From contig JBBQTU010000117.1 of NCBI GenBank assembly GCA_038213005.1, positions 1-12,933 on the forward strand: 12,933 bases of DNA, read 5' to 3'. Source of the stretch: JBBQTU01 sp038213005 (lineage in GTDB: Bacteria > Planctomycetota > Phycisphaerae > Tepidisphaerales > Tepidisphaeraceae). The position numbers were made by a program, and so were the translations under genes. The notes under the pieces are model-generated. The model saw only the letters and a list, made by a program, of their open reading frames with translations, made no database searches and was not told the DNA's origin. How positions within the stretch are numbered: position 1 is the stretch's first letter; every line of letters begins with the position of its first letter. Shown here piece by piece: positions 7,402 to 12,933 of this stretch.

Positions 7402-7480
7402 CCCCGGTGGGGCGGCAGAACATAGCCCATGACGTAAGTCATGGGTAGCAATGTCACAGCGAAACAAGCTCCGTAGGAGC
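7402..7480. repeat. REP-like intergenic element with three hairpins
   Basis: Three short perfect hairpins follow one another: CCCC-GGT-GGGG (7402-7412), CCCATGAC-GTAA-GTCATGGG (7426-7445) and GCTCC-GTA-GGAGC (7468-7480). The last, within AAGCTCCGTAGGAGCGAAAG, is like the short 'CCGTAGG' repeats seen dispersed between genes in many environmental bacterial genomes (from memory). Short open frames that cross it (for example 7451 onwards) are read through the hairpins and are not convincing. Only one copy is in the window, so the repeat nature is inferred from structure. Confidence 0.5.
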
Positions 7481-7621
7481 GAAAGAACTCGCCCCCTGAC
7501 CGTTTCGACGCCTGTGCCACAAGAGATGGCCACATCCTTGGCGGTGCTCTGGGCCGACTTGTTCGCCGGCCCCGAGGCGGTAAGCTGCTTCCTGACACGT
7601 GTTCCATCAGCCGGGAATCTT

Positions 7622-8020
7622 ATGACCGATTGGACCTCCCAGCAGCGACGCCTGGAATTGCAGCGTCTTCTCTCTCTTGGCAAGCCCGTTGTCGCCAGCG
7701 ATCTTGCCAACGAGTGGCATTGCTCCGAGCGCACGGTCCGTCGCGACCTCCGCGATCTGCGCGACTTCGATCACCTGCCGATCGAATACGACCGCCTCGA
7801 ACAAACCTGGTATTACACGCGCGAAGTCGCCCATTTGCCGGCCATGCTCGTTGATGCCGAAGACCGCAGGGCGCTGCTCTTTTCGCTACAGGTGGCCGCC
7901 CAGTTTGAGAACACCCCTCTGTGTGAGTCTGCTCGCCGGCTGTCCCGGAAACTGCTCGACACCTTACCCCCGGAACACCTCCCGGCGCGGAAATATGCTG
8001 TGACCCTTTATCCAAACCGC
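7622..8020 (+). pseudogene. HTH/WYL-family transcriptional regulator, truncated before the WYL domain
   Basis: From the ATG at 7622 the protein starts with a DeoR/HTH_11-like winged helix: RLELQRLLSLGKPVVASDLA (residues 10-29), then WHCSERTVRRDLRDLRD (32-48) as the recognition helix. The linker region typical of WYL regulators follows (about 62-116, with TREVAHLPAMLVDAEDRRAL). Homologues of this kind continue for about 200 residues through a WYL and a WCX domain. Here the recognisable sequence stops near residue 122-130, and a Cys/Arg-rich tail runs to a stop at 8107, antisense to the end of the next gene. I infer loss of the 3' two thirds. The residual DNA-binding domain might still fold. 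Starting at 7451 instead would add 57 residues read through the hairpin element and is rejected. Confidence 0.7.
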
Positions 8021-8860
8021 TCAGGGTTCTGTCGGCCGCAGAACTGCCGCAAGCAATTCTCGTTGAGCTGCCTCTTCCATTCCGGTTGCGGGCAAGTACG
8101 CGGCTAGTTCCTTCTTGACCAATTCAGGCTTCTCCCCGCGATAAATGACGACAACAAAACTCCTGAACCTACCCAAGTACAAGTCTCGACGCTGTCTTGC
8201 AAGGCTGACATTCAAGAAATGCTGAGATCGCTGATGTCTGGCTTCCATCGCCTCCTGGTATTGCCTGCGCCGCTCAGTATCTTGAATTGTCGACGGAGAT
8301 GCACCGGCGAAAGGCAACACACCCTCAAAGCCCGGCAGCACCTCATTTGGCGAGGGTTCATCACCGGGGACCAACGGCTCTGATGCCTCTTGGTTTAGCC
8401 TCTTGACGGCTCGTGTCCACGCTGCCATGTACTTCGCGCGTGACTCGCTGGTACGGGTACCAGCGGCGCGGATCGCCTCGGGTTGCAGTCGGCTGGCCAG
8501 TTCCAGATGCTGGATGATTGGAACTTGATCGTTCACAACGTCGAGCGCCGAAAGGGCATACGTGGACGCGAGCCCGTACTGCTTCGGACTGCCAAAGTCA
8601 AATGTCACAAGTCTGTTGCACACTTGCAGGGCAAGGCCTATATAGCGGAGAGGCTCCCTATCCCGCAGTTCTTCCACCCGCTTCTGCAGTGATTCGATCC
8701 CGCGAATATCCTTCGTCGCAGTATATTGCTCAAGTGTGGCAATGATGTCCTTGTCAGATTCCACTTGGGTCGACGGTTTGGTTGCGAGTCCGTCTTGTGC
8801 ACCAGCAAGCATCGCGATCACCAATATTGCGGCTACGAATAATAGTAGTTCTTTCACCAT
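8021..8860 (-). CDS. Secreted hypothetical protein
   Basis: I do not recognise this 279-aa protein. It begins with a clear signal peptide (hydrophobic LLLFVAAILVIAMLAG at 5-20, likely cleavage after AGA at about 21), so it is exported or membrane-tethered. The mature part is mainly helical and charged. It includes a region with TPR-like or helical-repeat character (about 45-125) and an Arg/Glu-rich stretch (about 195-235), followed by FRSFVVVIYRGEKP. The start at 8860 has GAGGAG 6 bases upstream. It lies 54 bp downstream of the end of the preceding minus-strand gene, so the two are probably co-transcribed. Its stop codon falls exactly where the truncated WYL regulator loses recognisable sequence. 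Confidence 0.75.
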   Translation of the reverse strand: MVKELLLFVAAILVIAMLAGAQDGLATKPSTQVESDKDIIATLEQYTATKDIRGIESLQKRVEELRDREPLRYIGLALQVCNRLVTFDFGSPKQYGLASTYALSALDVVNDQVPIIQHLELASRLQPEAIRAAGTRTSESRAKYMAAWTRAVKRLNQEASEPLVPGDEPSPNEVLPGFEGVLPFAGASPSTIQDTERRRQYQEAMEARHQRSQHFLNVSLARQRRDLYLGRFRSFVVVIYRGEKPELVKKELAAYLPATGMEEAAQRELLAAVLRPTEP

Positions 8861-8914
8861 AGTAGTGCTCCTCTTGCCAATGAATTCGATCCACGCAACG
8901 GCGATACAGGCGAG

Positions 8915-10150
8915 TTAAGGCGACGTATCTTCGTTGACGGCGGCTGTCACCGGTCCGGCATTCTGTTTTGATACCGCCATGGTGCCGACCGCGTCTATCG
9001 TGAATTTCTGTTGGGCTTTCAGAATCTGGTGCCAACCTGACGGAGAACCAACAACTTGATAGCGTTCTGGAATATTCCAGACGAAAGAACCAGTAGCCCA
9101 CGGGGGTGGGGGATCTGAGCCCGGCGGCATTGCAAGTATGTTGTCCAAGGTGTTCACGCCACCAACTCTGCATCCCGCAGTGGCATCCCCTAAGCCAACC
9201 TGGATGGGGTCAGGCGCCGGCTCATGAGTAATGCCATCCGGATATTTCAGTTCATACCAACCGTTCATCACCGAGGGACAAGTATCTTCTGAAAACAGAC
9301 AATTATGGAACGATACGTCCACAGGCCGGAAGTAGATCGCGGCCCAGAATCCCACGCTAGCACGTCCCGACACATGATATTTCGCGCCGACCTTTGTAAA
9401 GACAAGGTTGCTGGGCGACACTACGCTAAAGGACGAGTTGGCGGTCTTGCCGTTCGACGGTCCGCCCAAGATTTGTAATTGCAAGGCCACGCTCGATCCT
9501 GCGGTGCTTGCAACATCCTGGCAGATGTACGTCCCTGTTCCGTCCTTGGCTGGACTGGAGGTGAGCGAGCCGCTACCGCTTATCGGAATGACCTGAATCC
9601 ATCTCGCGCCTCCCAATTGCACGGCCGTCACTCCGGATGGGTTCGTCCTAAGACGGAGGCCAAGTATTTCTCCGACGCCGTACCGTGTATCCGATCTACC
9701 CACAAAGTTATCTTCGGGAGTACGCACGGGAATCAGATCACAGACGATAACGCTCGCCGTGGCGCTGCTTGTCCCACATGCGGCCTTCACTGCGGTGGGG
9801 TGGGTCAGGTCCGCAGACGGGCTTGAAAAACTCGCCGTCGCAGTGTCGTCCTTACCCGAAGCGCCAGTCCACGTAGGACTCCCAGAAGGCCATGCGGCAT
9901 CATTGGGCGCTGGTACTGCCTTGAAGGTGACCTGTGTGCTTGTCACAACGTACATCGTACCCGATATGTCCACCAACTTGCTGCCGTCCTTGTACTGCAA
10001 TTTCGCAACGCCAACGGACGTCGCTGTGACCTGCGTTGTCCCGCTGCCGCTCCAGGTGTCTTGCTGACCATCCTTGTACGTGCAGGAATCCTGCAGGGTG
10101 ATCTGCCAGTACCCAGGCACCTTAAGCGTGCATGTCAAAACGGCACTCGG
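8915..10150 (-). pseudogene. Secreted-type hypothetical protein with 'WPSG.P.W' domain, 5' end missing
   Basis: The protein-like part runs from about 10150 (AVLTCTLKVPGYWQITL) to a TAA at 8915-8917, about 410 residues. It is rich in Ser, Thr, Gly and Val like extracellular beta-sandwich proteins. One segment, TFKAVPAPNDAAWPSGSPTW, resembles a domain I associate with large planctomycete surface proteins (memory, not a search). Scattered cysteines (SCTY, AACGT, CDLI, YICQD, HNCLF, DTCP, GCRV) may form disulfides. The same frame stays open up to a possible start at 10303, but that extension (GWSAVGPDSMPRLRERR) is simply the shadow of the propeller gene, so there is no credible start or signal peptide. 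Either the 5' part was lost at a junction near 10150, or a frameshift separates it from the propeller ORF. The 279-aa gene follows 54 bp downstream. Confidence 0.6.
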
Positions 10151-10890
10151 ACTGTGGGGATCCGGCAGGCCTTGTAGGCCGGGCCTTTGGCGACCGCCAG
10201 GCCATCGCACTGGGTGCCGACCCAGAGAGTGCCGTCTTTCTCGAAGGCGAGGCATTGAATCTGGTCCGACGGCAGACCATCCATGCGGGTGGTGTAGGAC
10301 CATTGGCCGGTGCTGACGGAATAGCGAGACAGGCCGAGACTCGTGGCGATCCAGATGTCACCATCGGTGGGGCAGACCTCGATATCGAAGACTCGCTCGC
10401 CGAGTGGGCCGGCAAGGCTGTCGGAACGGGAAAGGCCGGCGACGACTTCGTAGTTCTGAAACCGCTGTCCATTGAAGACGCTGACGCCGTGGGACTGGTG
10501 CGCGGCCCAGATTCGGCCCTGATCATCGCAGGCGAGTGCGTAACAGTGCTCATCGCCCAGGCCGTCTTTGGGCATGAACTGGGTGGATTGGCCGGTCTTG
10601 GGATCGAAGCGCCAGATGCCCTGATCCTCCGAGCCGATCCAGATATTCCCGGCCAGATCGCGACAGAGGGCGGTAACGAACTTCACCGGCGGAAACTGGA
10701 GCGCCGGCCGGTCGGGCGGGACAACCGCCCCCGCCGGGACCATGCGCCCATCAGCACGGGGAGCAACCTGCTGCGCATCGGCCCGGCCGAGGCAGAGCGA
10801 CAGCGTCAGCACGCCGATGATACAGCGGGCGAGTCTACGAACGGTTCTCGCATACCCACACCCGTTATTTTGACGCACATTCCTCAACAT
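10135..10890 (-). pseudogene. Exported Reg_prop beta-propeller protein, truncated after four blades
   Basis: The frame starts at 10890 with a Sec-type signal peptide (basic n-region, hydrophobic CIIGVLTLSLCLG, cleavage near ADAQ, residue 40). Four blade units follow, each ending in the 'D..G.IW..' pattern of two-component-regulator propellers: DLAGNIWIGSEDQGIWRFD (78-96), DDQGRIWAAHQSHGVSVF (122-139), PTDGDIWIATSLGLSRYS (174-191) and EKDGTLWVGTQCDGLAVA (217-234). These propellers sense or bind ligands outside the membrane and normally have seven blades per unit. Here recognisable sequence stops at about residue 240, followed by a short tail (CRIPTVRVPF) and stop, which I take as truncation near 10150-10165. 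A BamHI-type GGATCC lies at 10158-10163. No strong ribosome site precedes the ATG, so the start is only moderately secure. Confidence 0.7.
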
Positions 10891-11109
10891 TGTATTATTT
10901 CACATCACATCATCCGCCAACAATTTGGTAGCCTACGCTCAGCATCCATAATCTATCGAGTTAACAACCGGCAGAATTAGCTTCCCCAATATTCCACGAA
11001 ATTTTACTGAAGCGGGGACTCATACCAGACTGCTGCATTGGTTGTCAATGGCTTGAACACGGGATTGTGAATTATTGGAGTTTCGCTTGGGGAGAACACG
11101 GGGACGGAG
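10891..11109. other. AT-richer gap without a recognisable gene
   Basis: The stretch between the propeller start and the sirtuin remnant is AT-richer than its surroundings, especially 10891-11010, and should hold the promoter of the propeller gene. No consensus promoter stands out. On the minus strand an open frame ends at 11004 with a protein-like tail (FSPSETPIIHNPVFKPLTTN), but its upstream part is antisense to the sirtuin remnant, so I do not call it a gene. Confidence 0.3.
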
Positions 11110-11357
11110 CTAGGGGTATTGGCCAACCGCTTCCCCGCATTCCTGATCGCCACCCAAACATCGACGGCCTGCACCAGGCGGCCGGAAACCAGCGGGTTTC
11201 CGAACTCCACGGCAGCGTCTGGCAATTTGCATCGCCACGCCGCGTCGACTACACCGAGGACGAAGACTTCTCCGACGACTTTCGGGGCTTCCTCTCGGGC
11301 GACAATCGCGAGGACCTGCTCCGCAAATGGAGCGAAGAGAACAACTACGACATCTGA
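11110..11357 (+). pseudogene. Sirtuin (Sir2-family) remnant with frameshift and premature stop
   Basis: Two + strand frames join into a Sir2-like central segment. LANRFPAFLIATQ (frame at 11119-11157) is followed by NIDGLHQAAGNQRVSELHGS (from 11157) in a different frame. The join needs one extra A: CAAAC is present where CAAAAC would give the canonical TQNIDGLH. The catalytic-type His is in ELHGSVWQF. The next stretch, SPRRVDYTEDEDFSDDF, has no zinc-binding CxxC where one would usually be, so this is either an atypical sirtuin branch or further decay. The frame ends at TGA (11355-11357) right after WSEENNYDI, and downstream sequence shows no sirtuin continuation. The N-terminal NAD-binding GAGxS motif is missing. 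I infer a degraded fragment. A sequencing error could explain the single-base shift but not the missing ends. Confidence 0.65.
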
Positions 11358-11600
11358 ACTGTCAGCGCCGGCGTGAAAATGCTGGAATCTGGCCGATTTG
11401 AAAATGCGGCGGCGGCGGCTGCGAGCGGGCTTTGGCTGCATGGGGGCGCAGGGCAACAGAAAGCCACTACAGCGACAAGAACGCTCCCTGACGCAGACAA
11501 CCAACCTGGAAGAAGACCCTGAAGTAAAAGAAGACGATTCAGTGAACTGTTTGAAGAAGATCCACAGGCAGAAGACCGCATCTTCACAGCGGCTGAATAG
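11358..11600. other. Gap without a recognisable gene
   Basis: I see no gene I can support here. After the sirtuin stop the same frame is open for about 50 codons (with SGRFENAAAAAASG, arising from a short GCG trinucleotide run at about 11404-11416), and other + frames are short with no ribosome site. Together with the frameshifted sequence on both sides this looks like decaying non-coding DNA. Confidence 0.35.
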
Positions 11601-11800
11601 CTACAGTTTCAACTCGGCGTTGACAACTTCACGACTTGGGACCCAGCGTTGCATCAGGCGTGCATCGTCGACATCGGTGAGCATCCATTCATCGCATGCC
11701 AGACTTTGGTCAACTTCGCCAGGTCCCGCTCCCCTACGAAAACCGCCCATTCGGGATCTTTTCCCACATTTCTTCAGAACCGAGCGCTGGGGATTCGGAC
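11601..11800 (-). pseudogene. Possible frameshifted gene remnant, family unknown
   Basis: On the minus strand, ending at TAG 11601-11603, one frame gives ACDEWMLTDVDDARLMQRWV followed by PSREVVNAELKL. An adjacent frame just upstream (about 11758-11690) gives the equally protein-like DPEWAVFVGERDLAKLTKVW, and a third gives EEMWEK further upstream. Joining them needs small indels. I read this as the decayed 3' end of a coding gene, comparable in state to the neighbouring sirtuin remnant. I do not recognise the family, and chance open frames in GC-rich DNA are a real alternative. Confidence 0.3.
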
Positions 11801-11838
11801 CTCTCCAGAGTCACTTTGTATCTTCAAGCGGCCGCCGG

Positions 11839-12060
11839 TCAGCGGAATTCTTCTGGTGGCGGGGATTCGAACTGTGGCGGCGCGGGTTCATCCTGCCAAT
11901 CCGCAGCGCGGTCCTGGTCCATACCGCGCATCAGTGCGCTGGCCGGCTTTGCCTGCGGCTCCTGCTGCGAGGCGCCCCCTTCGGTGCAACTGGTCAGTAG
12001 CGCAAGGGCCAAGGCGAGCGATGCGGCCTGGGCAAACACAATAAGTCCTCGTTGCGACAT
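11839..12060 (-). CDS. Small putative lipoprotein
   Basis: This 73-aa protein has a lipoprotein signal peptide: a basic start (MSQR), a hydrophobic run AASLALALALL (12-22) and a lipobox LTSC with the acylated Cys at 25. The Ser at position 24 and Thr at +2 do not suggest inner-membrane retention by an Asp+2 signal. The mature part is only about 49 residues, Pro/Glu/Gln-rich and probably disordered, ending in FESPPPEEFR. The start at 12060 has GGAGG 6 bases upstream. The gene is divergent from mazG. No function can be assigned. Confidence 0.75.
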   Translation of the reverse strand: MSQRGLIVFAQAASLALALALLTSCTEGGASQQEPQAKPASALMRGMDQDRAADWQDEPAPPQFESPPPEEFR

Positions 12061-12150
12061 GATGCCTCCAACTCAAAGATGAGTCCGCAGGGTCGCCACC
12101 ACGGCGATCGTGATACAGGAGATGTAGCAAGATCGGTGCCGTTTCAGGGC

Positions 12151-12170
12151 GAAGCGGCGCCGGCCGCTTC
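12151..12170. promoter_or_regulatory. Inverted repeat between the lipoprotein gene and mazG
   Basis: GAAGCGGC-GCCG-GCCGCTTC is a perfect 8-bp inverted repeat, 31 bp before the mazG start and about 90 bp before the divergent lipoprotein start. It could be an operator between the two genes. A -10-like TAATAT (12190-12195) lies only 6 bases before the mazG ATG. Confidence 0.35.
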
Positions 12171-12201
12171 ATGCGCGCTGCCTATCGTGTAATATGCGGG
12201 G

Positions 12202-12486
12202 ATGAATGCAGTAGACCTCACCATCGCGGGCTTCCAGAAGCACATCTCCGAGAAGTATGAAAAGGTGGACCGCGAGCGCGGTACACCCAAGACGTTCATC
12301 TGGTTCATCGAAGAAGTCGGCGAACTGGCGACCGCGCTCAATGGCCAGGACCGCGAGAACCTCGAGGAGGAATTCGCCGATGTTGTGGCCTGGCTCTGCA
12401 CGCTCGCCAACATCAACGACGTCAACCTGGCAGAGGCGGTCCGCAAGAAATACCTGTCCGAGGCTGCGCCTACCGGGCACAAGTGA
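12202..12486 (+). CDS. MazG-type nucleotide pyrophosphohydrolase (single domain)
   Basis: A 94-aa, all-helical MazG-superfamily enzyme, which hydrolyses NTPs or dNTPs to the monophosphate and pyrophosphate with Mg2+. The metal-binding pattern ExxE...ExxD is present: Glu38 and Glu41 in FIEEVGEL, and Glu57 and Asp60 in EEEFADVVAWL. The length fits the short single-domain group rather than the two-domain E. coli MazG. The ATG at 12202 has only a weak GCGGGG before it and a TAATAT six bases upstream, so a leaderless message is possible. It is cytoplasmic. Downstream is a 180-bp stretch without a recognisable gene, then the insertion element. There is no mazEF toxin pair nearby. Substrate preference cannot be read from the sequence. 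Confidence 0.88.
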   Translation: MNAVDLTIAGFQKHISEKYEKVDRERGTPKTFIWFIEEVGELATALNGQDRENLEEEFADVVAWLCTLANINDVNLAEAVRKKYLSEAAPTGHK

Positions 12487-12640
12487 AGGCGCATGGACTG
12501 AGCCAACTGCGACCGCAGGTGCTTGGGGTCGGGGTGTCTTTCCATTCCGCTTCCACAGGTCGCAGACTCGCCGGGGAGGGAAGCGGGCCACTTATTCGGC
12601 TCTCTGGCCGGGAAATATTGTCACGCCCGTATGGAATGGA

Positions 12641-12666
12641 CTGGGCGGCGTAGCTGGGCGGCGTAG
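12641..12666. repeat. 13-bp perfect tandem duplication at the insertion-element border
   Basis: CTGGGCGGCGTAG occurs twice in direct tandem (12641-12653 and 12654-12666) and ends exactly where the presumed element end (TGTCGTCAAG) begins. It may be a slippage product or a scar of insertion. Confidence 0.65.
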
Positions 12667-12676
12667 TGTCGTCAAG

Positions 12677-12720
12677 AAGTAGAAATGTCACCCTATTAGC
12701 CGAAGTAGAAGTGTCACCCT
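12677..12720. repeat. Direct terminal repeats of the insertion element
   Basis: Two 18-bp copies, 12677-12694 and 12703-12720, match at 17 of 18 positions, with 8 bp (ATTAGCCG) between them. On the minus strand each reads AGGGTGACAYTTCTACTT. The inner copy overlaps the stop codon of the transposase-like ORF. They are probably transposase binding sites. Confidence 0.7.
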
Positions 12721-12933
12721 GCCTTCCGTAGTTCCGCGTGTAAACCTTGCGCAGGCGCAGCCGGAGCAAGGTTTACACGCGGAGCAAGCCGCACACCCGA
12801 CCCGCTCCATGGATGCTTCGCCGACGGCTTCCACATCCGGTTGTTCACCACGGTCCGCCTTGGTTTCTTCAATTGCGGCCGGCTGCTCAACAACTCGTAA
12901 CTCAGCCGTTGACCCTGGCACTCCAGCACCAGT
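12714..12933 (-). CDS. Probable transposase, C-terminal part (partial at window edge)
   Basis: An open frame enters from the right edge and ends at TGA 12716-12714. The visible 72 or so residues include LECQGQRLSYELLSSRP, a basic linker (LKKPRRTVVNNRMWKP) and KHPWSGSG, then an Ala/Pro-rich tail encoded by the inverted repeat. The basic, Trp-containing tail ending inside the terminal repeats is the basis for calling it a transposase or integrase-type protein. No catalytic DDE residues lie within the window. The function is inferred mainly from context. Confidence 0.5.
   Translation of the reverse strand, partial: LVLECQGQRLSYELLSSRPQLKKPRRTVVNNRMWKPSAKHPWSGSGVRLAPRVNLAPAAPAQGLHAELRKAG
12733..12783. 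repeat. Perfect 18-bp inverted repeat inside the insertion element
   Basis: TCCGCGTGTAAACCTTGC (12733-12750) and GCAAGGTTTACACGCGGA (12766-12783) pair perfectly around a 15-base spacer. It lies within the last codons of the transposase-like ORF. No T-tract follows on either strand, so it is not a classical terminator. It could block read-through or translation from outside, or be a separately inserted palindrome. Confidence 0.85.

Larger units (their letters stand above)
12667..12933 (-). mobile_element. End of an insertion sequence, cut by the window edge
   Basis: The segment contains a terminal motif repeated in direct orientation: AAGTAGAAATGTCACCCT (12677-12694) and AAGTAGAAGTGTCACCCT (12703-12720), differing at one base with a 26-bp period. 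The outermost copy is close to a TGTC tip at 12667. Multiple terminal repeats like this are a feature of IS21-like and some related elements, where the transposase binds them. A transposase-like ORF ends at 12714, within the inner copy, and runs off the right edge. Family assignment is not possible from this much sequence. The left half of the element and the target duplication are outside the window. Confidence 0.6.

Noticed and set aside
7451..7621. N-terminal extension of the WYL-type regulator
   Set aside because: It reads through the hairpin element and adds low-complexity sequence before a normal HTH start at 7622.
10132..10980. + strand open frame of 282 codons opposite the propeller gene
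   Set aside because: The minus strand carries a signal peptide and four blade repeats. The + frame has no recognisable motif.
11004..11504. Minus-strand open frame of 166 codons across the sirtuin remnant
   Set aside because: Most of it is the complement of the sirtuin-like sequence. Only the last 30 residues look protein-like, and that is not enough.
12487..12640. Short minus-strand frames after mazG
   Set aside because: Three overlapping frames are open by composition, without motifs or ribosome sites. I see no gene in this stretch.

Overview
The window is GC-rich, apart from an AT-richer stretch near 10.9-11.1 kb. It reads like chromosomal DNA of a free-living bacterium, most probably a planctomycete or a related uncultured lineage. 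The pointers are a type III glutamine synthetase, a serpin, a Reg_prop-type propeller protein, secreted proteins with a 'WPSG.P.W' domain, and an atypical sirtuin remnant. The taxonomic guess is inference. No rRNA, tRNA or CRISPR array was found.

Layout: (1) 1-2135, an intact sugar-phosphate isomerase/epimerase-like TIM-barrel gene and a two-TM hypothetical protein on +, separated by a short antisense remnant of another gene. (2) 2259-4724, two minus-strand genes: a secreted serpin with an inhibitory-type reactive loop (predicted P1-P1' Met-Ser), preceded by a 3 x 15 bp tandem repeat, and a YpdA-like flavin/NAD(P) oxidoreductase that lacks the Cys expected after its GxGxxG motif. (3) 5076-7262, intact glnN (GSIII) with a good ribosome site, an inverted repeat in its leader and two hairpins behind it. 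(4) 7402-7480, a multi-hairpin REP-like intergenic element. (5) 7622-10890, a mosaic: a + strand WYL-type regulator cut off before its WYL domain, two minus-strand secreted hypothetical proteins (the upstream one without its 5' end), and a minus-strand propeller gene cut off after four blades. Two truncated genes facing one another across about 2.1 kb suggest insertion/deletion or an assembly join. (6) 11.1-11.8 kb, decayed DNA: a sirtuin fragment with a frameshift and a premature stop, and a possible second frameshifted remnant. (7) 11839-12486, a small lipoprotein and a divergent MazG-type pyrophosphohydrolase. (8) 12667-12933, the end of an insertion element with repeated terminal motifs, a long perfect inverted repeat and the 3' end of a probable transposase gene.

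Functionally the window is a patchwork rather than one pathway: nitrogen assimilation (GlnN), nucleotide housekeeping (MazG), redox (YpdA-like) and envelope/secreted proteins (serpin, lipoprotein, propeller, hypotheticals). I found no convincing new multi-gene system. The items most worth checking are the serpin with its tandem-repeat upstream region, the Cys-less YpdA homologue, the mosaic at 8.0-10.15 kb and the structured element after glnN.
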